Notes under the pieces: generated by a model
Told to the model about the DNA's origin: nothing
Seen by the model: only the letters and a program-made list of their open reading frames with translations
Databases searched by the model: none
Assembly (NCBI RefSeq): GCF_003722355.1
Contig: NZ_QWDD01000001.1
Span: 1,984,001-2,048,000, forward strand
Direction of reading: 5' to 3'
Source: Methylocystis hirsuta
GTDB taxonomy: Bacteria; Pseudomonadota; Alphaproteobacteria; Rhizobiales; Beijerinckiaceae
DNA: 64,000 bases
Made by a program: the position numbers and the translations under genes
Part shown: positions 43,807-52,362 of the stretch, piece by piece
Layout of the letters: each line of letters opens with the position of its first letter
Position numbering within the stretch: position 1 is the stretch's first letter

Positions 43807-44664
43807 TCAACCGCCCCTGCGCATCAACATGCCGCGCCCTGGATCATATGCGAGGATAGCCCCGACCAGGAACGCGCTCGCGTAGGCGAAGACAATCGCG
43901 AGCGAGGTCCACTCGACTTTTTCATGGAAGGCGAAGCGGATCAGTTCGACCGCATGGGTGAACGGATTGACCTCGCACACGTAATAGAGCCAGGGGCTCG
44001 ACTCCTTCACGCGCCACAGCGGGTAGAGCGCGGAGGAGGCGAAGAACATCGGAAAAATCACGAAATTCATTACGCCAGCAAAATTTTCGAGCTGTTTGAT
44101 CAGCGATGACAGCAGCATGCCGAGCGCGCCGAGCATCAGGCCGCTGAGCGCGAGCGCCGGCAGCAGGGTGAGATAGCCCCATTTCGTCGGCGGCTCGATC
44201 TCCCAGAAATAGGCGATCACCAGGAAGGCGTAGACCTGCAGGATCGAGACGGCGACGCCCGCCAGAAGTTTGGAGCCGAGCAGAAACCAGCGCGGAAAGG
44301 GCGAGACGAGCAGCGTGCGCATATTGCCCATTTCGCGGTCGTAGACCATCGAGAGCGAGGACTGCATGCCGTTGAACAGCTGGATCATCGCCATCAGGCC
44401 GGGCGCGATATAGACCTCGTAAAGGACGTAAGTTTCGTAAGGCGGGATGATCGAAACGCCGAGCACCTGTCGGAAGCCCGCCGCGAAAATGAAGAGCCAG
44501 ACCAGCGGGCGCACCAGCGCCGAGACGAAGCGTTCGCGCTGATGCAGAAAGCGCAGGCCCTCGCGCCAGACGACTCCCGAGAGACAGATGAGATATTGGC
44601 GAAGGGTGAAGCCCCTTTCGTCGTCCAGCGAGGAAGGGGAGGGAAGGTCGGCTTCCATGGTCAT
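43807..44664 (-). CDS. ABC-2 type transporter permease (PQQ-associated / lutF-like)
   Basis: 285 residues from ATG 44664. It has six membrane helices and the ABC-2 motif around MVYDREMGNMRTLLVSPFPRWFLLGSKLLAG. It is the last gene of a minus-strand set matching the PQQ-dependent-alcohol-associated ABC system, which in Methylobacterium forms the lanthanide utilisation (lut) locus. It would form the channel with the ATPase at 45111. The symbol is left empty because the equivalence to lutF rests on order and type only. Confidence 0.85.
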   Translation of the reverse strand: MTMEADLPSPSSLDDERGFTLRQYLICLSGVVWREGLRFLHQRERFVSALVRPLVWLFIFAAGFRQVLGVSIIPPYETYVLYEVYIAPGLMAMIQLFNGMQSSLSMVYDREMGNMRTLLVSPFPRWFLLGSKLLAGVAVSILQVYAFLVIAYFWEIEPPTKWGYLTLLPALALSGLMLGALGMLLSSLIKQLENFAGVMNFVIFPMFFASSALYPLWRVKESSPWLYYVCEVNPFTHAVELIRFAFHEKVEWTSLAIVFAYASAFLVGAILAYDPGRGMLMRRGG

Positions 44665-44704
44665 GGCAGGCTCGCCAGCGCAAGAGTTTTCATTCGTGAC
44701 CCCT

Positions 44705-45094
44705 TCACTGCCTTGTGACCTGGGCAAACACAATGAACGCTAAAAAAATGAAGGAGATAATGGCGTAGCGAGTCAGATAGCTCGCGACATCGCGTCGAGA
44801 ACCTTCGATCGCCAATTTTGGGTGGCCTTTTGGATAAGCGATGACAACCCGTTCGTCCATGCGAGGCTCGAACTGACGCTCAACAAAAAAATGATAGCTC
44901 TTGCTTTCGACAACATATTCGAGCTTGCAACGAAAATAGTCTCGCGGCTTTTCGCCACCATCGCGGCAGAACTCCGCGTCGACGATCTTTGCTTCAGCTT
45001 CTTCTACCGGACGGAGCGCGAAGAGCAGCGGCTTCCGCGATAGAATGACGTAGACGATCACGATCAGGGTAAGGACGATCAACAGGCCGAGCAT
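44705..45094 (-). CDS. Small membrane protein, DUF3592-like
   Basis: 129 residues: N-terminal helix (LLIVLTLIVIVYVIL), a beta-rich domain (KIVDAEFCRDGGEKPRDYFRCKLEYVVESKSYHFFVERQF, then VIAYPKGHPKLA) and a C-terminal helix (YAIISFIFLAFIVFAQV). It resembles the DUF3592 layout. Base composition is less GC-rich than its neighbours. It lies between the ABC ATPase and permease genes and probably belongs to the operon. Confidence 0.65.
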   Translation of the reverse strand: MLGLLIVLTLIVIVYVILSRKPLLFALRPVEEAEAKIVDAEFCRDGGEKPRDYFRCKLEYVVESKSYHFFVERQFEPRMDERVVIAYPKGHPKLAIEGSRRDVASYLTRYAIISFIFLAFIVFAQVTRQ

Positions 45095-45110
45095 TTAAGA
45101 GTTCTTCCTC

Positions 45111-45872
45111 TCAGCCGACCTTTTTCCCGTTCTGCGGGGCGAGGTTGTGCGTCTCGGTCATGCGCGCGAAAGCGTCGCCAATAGTCGCCGCGCCCTGCGC
45201 CGCGACGATCTCCCGCGCCCGGTCGGTCGCGAGCACCTTGCCCTGATGCAGAATGACGACCTGATCGTCGTCGGCGATCTCGTCGACAAGATGCGTGGTC
45301 CACAAAACGCCGAGATGTTGATCGCGCACCAGACCGCGGACAAGCGCGAGGAGATCGGCGCGCGCCTTGATGTCGAGCCCGACGGTCGGCTCGTCGAGAA
45401 GCAGCAGCCGCGGATCATGCAGCAGCGCGCGGGCAATTTCGACGCGGCGCATCTGTCCCCCAGACAGGGAGCGGGCCTTGTCCTTGGCGCGGTCCGCGAG
45501 GTCCGCGCGCGAGAGCGCCGCCTGTCCAAGGCGGCGCGCGTCGATCGGGCCAATGCCATGCAGGGCTGCGTGGTAGAGGAGATTTTGCATCACGCTGAGT
45601 TCGAGATCGAGCGTGCGCGCCTGAAAGACGACGCCAAGCTGGCGCAGCGCTGCGCCGGGTTCGCGCATGACGTTATGGCCGAAGATGTCGATCTCGCCAT
45701 GGCGCGCCGCATAGAGCCGCGTGATCAGCGAGAACAGCGTGCTCTTGCCCGCGCCGTTTAATCCAAGCAGCACAGTGAAGCTGCCGGCCGGGACAGAAAA
45801 GCTGACGTCGTCGAGCGCCTTGCGCGCGCCATAGGAGTGGCTGACGTTTTTGATTGCGAGCGCGGGGGTCAC
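45111..45872 (-). CDS. ABC transporter ATP-binding protein (PQQ-associated / lutE-like)
   Basis: 253 residues from a GTG. Walker A is GLNGAGKS, signature LSGGQMRR, Walker B LLLLDEPTVGLD and the H-loop WTTHLVDEI. It matches the ATPase of the PQQ-dependent-catabolism ABC system that pairs with an ABC-2 permease, a YVTN beta-propeller and a periplasmic binding protein, all present here. In Methylobacterium the corresponding transporter is linked to lanthanide handling. Confidence 0.9.
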   Translation of the reverse strand: MTPALAIKNVSHSYGARKALDDVSFSVPAGSFTVLLGLNGAGKSTLFSLITRLYAARHGEIDIFGHNVMREPGAALRQLGVVFQARTLDLELSVMQNLLYHAALHGIGPIDARRLGQAALSRADLADRAKDKARSLSGGQMRRVEIARALLHDPRLLLLDEPTVGLDIKARADLLALVRGLVRDQHLGVLWTTHLVDEIADDDQVVILHQGKVLATDRAREIVAAQGAATIGDAFARMTETHNLAPQNGKKVG

Positions 45873-45919
45873 GGCGTGCGCTCCTGAAGCGACGCCAGCG
45901 AGCAGGCATCATATGCGGC

Positions 45920-46026
45920 GTCATTCCCGACGCGCGAAGCGCGATCGGGAATCCAGGGCCGCCTTCCAAAAGAGTGAGCGCGGTCCTGGATTCCCGGTCG
46001 CGCGCATTGCGCGCGCCGGGAATGAC
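45920..46026. repeat. 107-bp inverted-repeat intergenic element
   Basis: Starts GTCATTCCCG and ends CGGGAATGAC. Inner arms GGGAATCCAGG and CCTGGATTCCC are also complementary, with GC-rich palindromes (CGCGCGAAGCGCG and GCGCGCATTGCGCGC). It is of the REP/MITE type common in Rhizobiales and is unrelated to the repeats at 38.0 and 47.0 kb. It lies between the ABC ATPase and the beta-propeller gene, within the operon. Confidence 0.85.
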
Positions 46027-46044
46027 AGGCGTGAAGGTTCCCAC

Positions 46045-47133
46045 TCATTGCGGCGCCACGACGACGCCCCAGGGGAACGCGCCGACCGGGATCGACTTCA
46101 CCACTTTGAGCGATGCGACGTCGATCACCGAGACGTCGTTGGAGACGCCATTGGCGGTGAGCAGATATTTTTCGTCGGGCGTGAAAGCGAGATGCCAGAC
46201 GCGCTGGCCGACCAGCAGATATTTTTCGATCCTTTTCGTCTCGGCGTCGATCACCGCGACGCGATTGGCTGGCCCCAGCGCGACGAAGGCGCGTTTTCCG
46301 TCACGCGTGAATGAAATGCCGATCGGCTGGATCGCCTCTTTCGACATCGCCGGAATGTCGAAGGCGATCTTCTGCTTCAACTCGCGTTTCGCAGGATCGA
46401 TGATCGCGACGGTGCCCCCAACTTCAGACGAAACCCACAGCTCCGAACCGTCCTTCTTGAACTCGGCGAAACGTGGCCGGCCATCGACGAGAATATTCGC
46501 GACGATCTCTTTCGCCTGGGTGTCGATCAGATGCGCCATATTGGTCGTTTCCGAGGTGTTGACGAGCAGCTTGCCGTCGGGACTGATGGCCATGCCCTCG
46601 GGTTCGACGCCGACGGGAATGTCGCCGATCATTTCTTTCTTCTTCACGTCGATCAGCGTGACGAGATTGTCGTTTTCGTTCGAGACATAAATCACGTCGC
46701 CATCGGGACTGAGCGCCAGGAGTTCGGGATCCGGGCCCGAGGGCAGCTTTCCGGTGACTTTGAGCGTCTTCGTGTCGAGCACTTGAATGGCGTCGTCGTC
46801 GCCGGCGCAGATATAGAGTTCGGAGCCGTCCTTGTTGAGCGCAATGCCGCGCGGGCGTCGTCCGACCTTCACGGTCGCTGTCGCTTCCATCTTCTCCGTA
46901 TCGAGGACGGTGATCGAATTGCCCTTTTCGTTGCTGACGTACGCCTTGTAGGCGTGGGCGGGCGCGATCAAAGTTGCGAGCAGCGCCGCGACCCACAACC
47001 CCCTCCCTGTCCCTCCCCCGCTTCGCGGGAGAGGGGACGCTAACGATCGGCGTTTCGCGAAAAGGAGCGAGAGGCCGAGTCTGCTCCCTCTCCCGCGGCA
47101 GCGGGGGAGGGGTGGGGAGGGGGCGTTCTTCAT
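46045..47133 (-). CDS. YVTN beta-propeller protein, PQQ-associated, with repeat-encoded N-terminal insert
   Basis: 362 residues from ATG 47133, overlapping the previous stop (ATGA). The mature part (from YKAYVSNEKGNSITVLDTEKM) has seven or so blades of the form 'VSNExDNxVTLIDVKKKEMIGDIPVGVEPEGMAISPDG', as in the periplasmic PQQ-dependent-catabolism-associated propeller. Residues about 5-47 (PSPPLPRCRGRGS...SGGGTGRGL) are encoded by a palindromic repeat inserted in frame between the start and the signal sequence (WVAALLATLIAPAHA). Without it the protein would be about 318 residues, the usual size. A TTG just after the repeat could also serve as a start. Confidence 0.85.
   Translation of the reverse strand: MKNAPSPPLPRCRGRGSRLGLSLLFAKRRSLASPLPRSGGGTGRGLWVAALLATLIAPAHAYKAYVSNEKGNSITVLDTEKMEATATVKVGRRPRGIALNKDGSELYICAGDDDAIQVLDTKTLKVTGKLPSGPDPELLALSPDGDVIYVSNENDNLVTLIDVKKKEMIGDIPVGVEPEGMAISPDGKLLVNTSETTNMAHLIDTQAKEIVANILVDGRPRFAEFKKDGSELWVSSEVGGTVAIIDPAKRELKQKIAFDIPAMSKEAIQPIGISFTRDGKRAFVALGPANRVAVIDAETKRIEKYLLVGQRVWHLAFTPDEKYLLTANGVSNDVSVIDVASLKVVKSIPVGAFPWGVVVAPQ
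46998..47125. repeat. Palindromic repeat, short copy inside the beta-propeller gene
   Basis: Shares with 38045-38278 the outer ends (CCCCCTCCCTGTCCCTCCCC / GGGGTGGGGAGGGGG), the internal GGGAGAGGGGAC, AACGATC, TTTCGCGAAA and CTGCTCCCTCTCCCGC. It lies within the first 46 codons of the propeller gene and keeps the frame open. Confidence 0.88.
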
Positions 47134-48308
47134 TTCAATTTGCATTTCGACTCCGGCCGATCGACTCCAAGCGTGTCGAGTTCGCTCGTTTGATGGAGAA
47201 AGCCTTCCTGCGGCGAAACCGAGACGATCATCCGCCCGTCGGAAAGCAGGATCGGCTGGCGCAATTGCTGGTTCCAGGGCCGCAGCGTCAGCCGCACGCC
47301 CTTGAATGCGGCGATGGAGAAGTCCGCGCCGAGCAGGTAGAGGCGAAGCTTCTCGGGGTCGTTCGACCCGGTGCGCGTTGCGGCTTCGCCGATCATCCGC
47401 ATGGCGAGCCACGCCGCATTGTCTCGCGCATTCATCAGGCGCCTGAACGTCTGGGTGAAGCGGTTCTGCAACTGAAGCGCGCCCCATTGCTCATGTGAGG
47501 CGTCCCAGCTTGTCGGCATCAGGCCGCCTGAGCCCGCCACGGGACGCGGGTCCCAGGTGCGGTAGGGCAGATAGCCGCCAAAGACTTCGCTCTCGTCGGC
47601 GGCGATGAGCGCGTCATAGGCGGGCGCGTTCTGCGTCAGGACCGGGATCTGCCGCTGGGTCTGCACGGAGCCGGAGTCGCTGCGCCGTCCGCCGCCGGTG
47701 TCTGCATAGACGCGTTCCTCGACGACCTTCGCGCCAAATTTCTTGGCGCTGTTGCGGAAGGCTTGCGCCAAAAGTTCGTCTTCGGGATGCGAGCCCTTGA
47801 TGAGGAGCCAACGGCGCCATTGCTTCCAGATGAGATATTGCGCGAGACCATCCGCGAGCATCGAACGCGTCGGCGCGACATGGATGACATTGGCGCGGCA
47901 GTCATCTTCGCGAAGCCTGTCGTCCGTCGCGGAGACATTAAAAAGCACTGCGCCTTTCGGCTTCGCGCGCTCGGAAGCGGCAAGCAGACGTTCGGGCGAA
48001 AGATCGGCGATGATGAACAGCGCGCCCTTGTCCAGGAGCGCGTCGAGGGCCGCCATGACGTCATCGCCGTCCTCGAGCTTGGCGTCGATCGCCTCGAACG
48101 TCTGGTTGGTGAATTTGCCTGTGGTGTTGTTGTCGGCTGCGCCCATCAGCGCCCCGGCGAGCGTATCGTCGGCGGCCGGAATATCGAGAATAGAGAGCGT
48201 TTCTCGAGCGTGCGTTTCGCGCAAGACGCCGACTTTGACGTTGACCGTTTCGGCCGCGACCGGCGCGGCGAAAAGCACGAAACAGAAGGCGGCGATCAAG
48301 CTTTTCAT
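47130..48308 (-). CDS. Periplasmic ABC substrate-binding protein (PQQ-associated / lutA-like)
   Basis: 392 residues from ATG 48308, with a signal peptide (MKSLIAAFCFVLFAAPVAAE). The body is of the branched-chain-amino-acid/Leu-Ile-Val-binding fold (VKVGVLRETHARETLSILDIPAADDTLAGALMGAADNNTTG). It matches the binding protein of PQQ-dependent alcohol ABC loci. In Methylobacterium the homologous LutA is tied to lanthanide uptake. It overlaps the propeller start by 4 nt and follows lanmodulin by 65 nt. Confidence 0.85.
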   Translation of the reverse strand: MKSLIAAFCFVLFAAPVAAETVNVKVGVLRETHARETLSILDIPAADDTLAGALMGAADNNTTGKFTNQTFEAIDAKLEDGDDVMAALDALLDKGALFIIADLSPERLLAASERAKPKGAVLFNVSATDDRLREDDCRANVIHVAPTRSMLADGLAQYLIWKQWRRWLLIKGSHPEDELLAQAFRNSAKKFGAKVVEERVYADTGGGRRSDSGSVQTQRQIPVLTQNAPAYDALIAADESEVFGGYLPYRTWDPRPVAGSGGLMPTSWDASHEQWGALQLQNRFTQTFRRLMNARDNAAWLAMRMIGEAATRTGSNDPEKLRLYLLGADFSIAAFKGVRLTLRPWNQQLRQPILLSDGRMIVSVSPQEGFLHQTSELDTLGVDRPESKCKLK

Positions 48309-48373
48309 ATTGCCTAGATGGCCGCTTTGGCGCGCAGGATCAAGTTCTTCAGAGCCCGCGCGCCTTCCTCGAT

Positions 48374-48775
48374 TCACCGTGTCACGCGCAGCAGCGCCTT
48401 ACCCTTCTTGGATGCAAGCTCCTTGGCGTCGAGCGTGCCGTCATTGTCGGGATCGGCATCCTTGAACAAGGCGGCGACCATCGTCAGAAATTCATCCTTT
48501 GAAAGCGTGCCGTCATTATCCGGATCGGCCGTTTTGAAGTCCTTCTTCGAGACGCGTCCCTTCAGCTCTTTGATGTCGACCGTCCCATCCGAGTCCTTCT
48601 CGAGACTCGCAAAGAGATCAGTCGCAGACTTGTTGATTTCCTTGAGATCGACAGTTCCGTCGTCGTCGGTGTCGAGCGCGGCGACAGGGCCGGCCGCCTT
48701 GGCGAGCGCGGACGTCGCCGGCAGCGTCATGACGCCAGCAAGCGCGAGCGCGCCGAACAGCAATGCTTTCTTCAT
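48374..48775 (-). CDS. lanM: Lanmodulin-like EF-hand lanthanide-binding protein
   Basis: A 133-residue protein with a signal peptide (MKKALLFGALALAGVMTLPATSALA) and four EF-hands at residues 35-46, 59-70, 84-95 and 108-119. They are separated by only 12-13 residues, the spacing peculiar to lanmodulin. EF3 and EF4 start DPDNDGTL with Pro at loop position 2, the lanmodulin hallmark; EF1 has Thr there and EF2 starts with Glu. KELKGRVS and DAKELAS also match, from memory, the Methylorubrum protein. It would bind lanthanides in the periplasm with very high affinity. Its position between a TonB receptor and a lutA-like gene supports this. Confidence 0.88.
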   Translation of the reverse strand: MKKALLFGALALAGVMTLPATSALAKAAGPVAALDTDDDGTVDLKEINKSATDLFASLEKDSDGTVDIKELKGRVSKKDFKTADPDNDGTLSKDEFLTMVAALFKDADPDNDGTLDAKELASKKGKALLRVTR

Positions 48776-48866
48776 GTGCGACTCCTTTGGGTAAGGCCAT
48801 CGCTCGCAATATAGCGCGGGCGCCGCCGAGCCGGCTAGCGGCCCGCGACATTCCCGCCCCCTGGCG

Positions 48867-51260
48867 TCAGTAGGTGATCTTCACGCCCCCATAGACGCCG
48901 AGCGGCGGCCCGATCGAGACCATGCGCGGATTGTTGAAGGCGAGGAAGGAAATGTCATTCGTGTCGAAAAACGTGCCGAAGCTGCGCGCGCGGGTGTTGG
49001 TGACATTTTCGAGCAGGCCGTAAACCTGGATGTTTGGGCCAAGCTGATAGGATGTGCGAAAATTGAGGATCGCATAGGAGGGCAGGGTGCCGGCGATGTT
49101 GATTTCGTCGCCCCGAATCCATGGGCCGGAGGAGTAGACGACGTCTGCCCCGATTTTCCACAGCGGGTTAACTGCGAAATCGATTCCGCTTTTAAAGCGG
49201 TGGCGCGGCACCGAAGTGAGATTGGCGCCGGGCGTCACCAGGATGGAGCCGCCGGTCCCAAAAATCCCGGTCAGCGGATTATCGGGCGCGCCGAGCACGA
49301 TCGTCGAGCGGAAAGTCGCGTCCGTCAGCGTGTAATTGAGATAGGCGTTCACCCTTTCGGTCGTGTAGCGGAACGACGATTCGAAGCCTTGGCGTAGAGT
49401 CGTGCCAGCATTGGTGAAATAGCCGCGGCCGTTGATCGCGCTCGGCACGCTCAGAATGTCGTTGAAGCTATAGGTGCGGAAGACGCCTAGGCTCCAGTTG
49501 AGATTGCCGGGAAGCGCGTCGGCATAGGCGGGCATGACCGTAGGCATGGCAAGATCCCCCCGAAAGCCGGCTTCGATCGTTTGCGCCTCCACCTGCTTCA
49601 GCGGTGGATCGGCGACGAGGAAGCTGTCGATAAGACAGGGCCGGTTGGGATCGGCGCAGCCGAGTTCGAGCGGCGTTGGCGCGCGGTTAGCCTCGGAGTA
49701 GCTGGCGTAGGCGGAGACGTTCGGCAGTATTTTGTAGGTCAGGCCCGCGACGGGATTGATGCGGGTGAAAATGCCATTGCCGTTCAGCGTCGTGCCTCTC
49801 ATGTCGTAGAGCGCGATGCCGGCGCGGTTGAAACGCGCGCCCGCCGTAACCTTCAAATCATCGGTCAGATCGAGCGAGTCGAGGGCGTAGACGCCGAGAT
49901 AATCGTTTGCCGCGCGCACAGAGACGCTGGAGATGCCGGTCGCCTGCTCTTCGACAATGTAGCCGAAGCCCCCGACGACGAGATTGGGCTGAATGATGCC
50001 CAGCTCCTCATTGGCGGAGAAGGCGGTCCAACCATGATCGTAGCTGACGCCGAAGGTGATCTTGTTATGGAAGCCGAAATAGAGATCGTCGTTCGTGACC
50101 TGCACCGTGCCGCCGACGGTGCGCGAACGCGTCCAGGTTCTATCGACCGCCCCCAGAGCGACCTGCCCGTTGAAGAAATTGGGGATGTTCGTATCGCCGG
50201 CGTCGGTTTCGCAGAATTCCTCGCCCTCTTCGCATTCGAATTCGGTCGTATTGCCGTCGACCCTTGCCTGATCGAAGGCGCGGTAATGGATGTCGCCAAA
50301 GAGCTTCCAGGTCGGCGTCGCCTGAAACACGCCATTGATGTCGAACATCGAGAGCGTGTTCTTGATCGTTTGGGGCGTGGTGAACACCGCGCTTTCGTCG
50401 AGATTGGTGAGATCGACCGGCGCCGGCCCTGACACGCCGAACTTGTTATTGGCCAGCGTCACATTGGCGTGGATCTCGCCGCTCTCGCCGCGGTAGCCGA
50501 CATCGCCATAGAAGCGCTTGATGTGCGCGCCGGAAAACTGGCGGTAGCCGTCGTCGCCGAGCGCCTCCATCGCCATGTAGGTGGCGAACGGCCCAGAGAT
50601 GAGACCGTGCTGCATCGATGCCTGGCGCCGGCCGCGGCTGCCAAAACGTCCATCGAGTTCGAAGCCCTGCCAAGTGAAGCCGTTTTTCATGTCGAGCGTG
50701 ACGGCGCCGCCGATGGCGTTGAGGCCGAACAGCGGGTTTCCGGTGACGAGCGTGAAGCGATCAATCGCAACGCTCGGAATCATGTCCCAGTAGACGTTGT
50801 CGCCCCAGGCTTCGTTGACGCGAATGCCGTTCTGATAAACAGCGAGGCCTTGCGGCGTTCCGGCGATGGGCGAGGCGACGAAGCCGCGGAAATCGACTTC
50901 CGGCAGGAACGGGCCGCCCGCCACGTCATTGACGATGACGCCGGGCGCCTGACGGAGAAGGTTGTCCGTGAGATTAAACGCACGCGTATTCTGCAGCTCA
51001 TTGCCGGTGATCGTGTAGGTCGCCGCTGGAACAGCGTAACGCACGATGGGAGACGCCTGAGTCGTCGTAGGCGCTGGCGCCGCCGTCGCGGCGCTTCTGG
51101 TCTGCGGGCGTTCGGACGTAGGCGCCGGCGCAGCGGGGCGCGACGTCGAGCGCAGCGGCGCGCCTCCCACCTCGATCGTGGGCAACGCCTGCTGCGCGCG
51201 GGCTGTCGTGGCGATGGAGGCGTAAAGAGCGATCAGCGAGACCTGTTTGACGTAGCGCAT
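48867..51260 (-). CDS. TonB-dependent receptor, probable lanthanide-chelate receptor (lutH-like)
   Basis: 797 residues from ATG 51260. A signal peptide (MRYVKQVSLIALYASIATTARAQ) and a Pro/Ala/Ser-rich segment precede a plug domain (YTITGNELQNTRAFNLTDNLLRQAPGVIVNDVAGG). A 22-strand-type barrel follows, ending GVYGGVKITY. An acidic external loop (EFECEEGEEFCETDAGDTN) could bind cations. The adjacency to lanmodulin and the PQQ-associated ABC genes is the arrangement of lutH in Methylobacterium. An iron- or copper-chelate ligand cannot be excluded from sequence. Confidence 0.8.
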   Translation of the reverse strand: MRYVKQVSLIALYASIATTARAQQALPTIEVGGAPLRSTSRPAAPAPTSERPQTRSAATAAPAPTTTQASPIVRYAVPAATYTITGNELQNTRAFNLTDNLLRQAPGVIVNDVAGGPFLPEVDFRGFVASPIAGTPQGLAVYQNGIRVNEAWGDNVYWDMIPSVAIDRFTLVTGNPLFGLNAIGGAVTLDMKNGFTWQGFELDGRFGSRGRRQASMQHGLISGPFATYMAMEALGDDGYRQFSGAHIKRFYGDVGYRGESGEIHANVTLANNKFGVSGPAPVDLTNLDESAVFTTPQTIKNTLSMFDINGVFQATPTWKLFGDIHYRAFDQARVDGNTTEFECEEGEEFCETDAGDTNIPNFFNGQVALGAVDRTWTRSRTVGGTVQVTNDDLYFGFHNKITFGVSYDHGWTAFSANEELGIIQPNLVVGGFGYIVEEQATGISSVSVRAANDYLGVYALDSLDLTDDLKVTAGARFNRAGIALYDMRGTTLNGNGIFTRINPVAGLTYKILPNVSAYASYSEANRAPTPLELGCADPNRPCLIDSFLVADPPLKQVEAQTIEAGFRGDLAMPTVMPAYADALPGNLNWSLGVFRTYSFNDILSVPSAINGRGYFTNAGTTLRQGFESSFRYTTERVNAYLNYTLTDATFRSTIVLGAPDNPLTGIFGTGGSILVTPGANLTSVPRHRFKSGIDFAVNPLWKIGADVVYSSGPWIRGDEINIAGTLPSYAILNFRTSYQLGPNIQVYGLLENVTNTRARSFGTFFDTNDISFLAFNNPRMVSIGPPLGVYGGVKITY

Positions 51261-51568
51261 GAGAGACCTGGAATTCGAACCGTGTTTGAACGAGTTATAT
51301 CGACGCGGCCCGCAGCCGGTAGTGGCCAGAGGCGACAAACCGGCAATATTTCCGGTCTGTTGCGCGACGGCTACACTTCTGAAAAATAACGGAAAACAGC
51401 GGATGTATTCCCGTATGTTTCGGGAAAATATCCCGACTCCCGCGATGAAGGCGAACGGCCGTGCGCTTCGGAGTCAACAGCCGAATGCCGGCGATATTTG
51501 GCGGCGCAAAATCAATCGGCGTCAAACAAGCTGGCTCGCGCGCAGTCGTTGACTCGGCGCAGATGAAT
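51261..51568 (-). promoter_or_regulatory. Upstream region of the TonB receptor, with an inverted repeat
   Basis: 308 bp without a supported gene. TTCCCG (51408-51413) and CGGGAA (51421-51426) form an inverted repeat with 7 nt between, in an AT-richer stretch containing GAAAAATAACGGAAAAC. It could be an operator for the lanthanide locus or part of a promoter; it is about 150 nt before the receptor start. Confidence 0.35.
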
Positions 51569-52297
51569 TTAAGTCTTCGCCGAAACGCCGGTGGTTTTCC
51601 GCCGCAAGGGCAGGCTCGCGATCAGAACAGCAAGAATTCCGGTGACGAAAATGCCGTCGAACGTTCCTGCGCCGCCAAACGAGACGATCGGCGTCCCGAT
51701 GCCCTCTATCTTATCAAGATTGAGCAGGTCGGCGCCGATGAGCGTGCCGAGACTGCCGCTGACATAGGCGACCGGCGCAGCGAAATCGCGCGACAGCAGA
51801 ATCGCGAGAGCCGCCGACAACAGCGGCGGCGCCAGGATCGGCACGCTAATGCCGGCGCCGGGCACAATCCGTGCAAGGAAATGAACCACAACAGCGACGA
51901 TCGCCGTCGCAAGCGCCGCCACGATCCAGATGCGATTGCGGACGAGCAAATAGATCGAAAGCAACAGCGGAATAACGGCGCCGCCGACATTGACCGCCAG
52001 TATCATTCCCGGCCAATCGACGAGCACCGGGACGACATAGCGCCTCCCGAAATAGTCGATCATCTCTTGAGGAACGACGCGTTCGTCGGCGAAGTGCGCG
52101 ATCGGTAAGTTCACATAGCTACCCAGAAGCGATGCGAGCAAGAGGAGCGTCGCAAATTTCGAGCTCAGGCCGATGCGGCCGAAAGCATAGCGGAGCACGC
52201 CAAACTGGATCAGCAGGAACAGCGCGATGAGCGCGCCCAGGAAGACCGCGTAGAGGATTGGCGGCAGCGGGAGATAGTCAATATGTTGTGAGTTCAC
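51569..52297 (-). CDS. DUF1614 multi-pass membrane protein
   Basis: 242 residues if started at GTG 52297, which has GAGG 6 nt upstream; ATG 52309 is the alternative. It has about seven membrane helices, with motifs YLPLPPILYAVFLGALIALFLL, GRIGLSSKFA, NLPIAHF, VNVGGAVIPLLLSIYLL and SFGGAGTFDGIFVTG. These are typical of DUF1614, an uncharacterised membrane family found in methanogens and methylotrophs among others. Confidence 0.82.
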   Translation of the reverse strand: MNSQHIDYLPLPPILYAVFLGALIALFLLIQFGVLRYAFGRIGLSSKFATLLLLASLLGSYVNLPIAHFADERVVPQEMIDYFGRRYVVPVLVDWPGMILAVNVGGAVIPLLLSIYLLVRNRIWIVAALATAIVAVVVHFLARIVPGAGISVPILAPPLLSAALAILLSRDFAAPVAYVSGSLGTLIGADLLNLDKIEGIGTPIVSFGGAGTFDGIFVTGILAVLIASLPLRRKTTGVSAKT

Positions 52298-52362
52298 GCG
52301 CCACCTCATGGATGCGGTGCGTCGACAGTTACGGCCCATATAGGGGCGACGCGACGCCGGTC

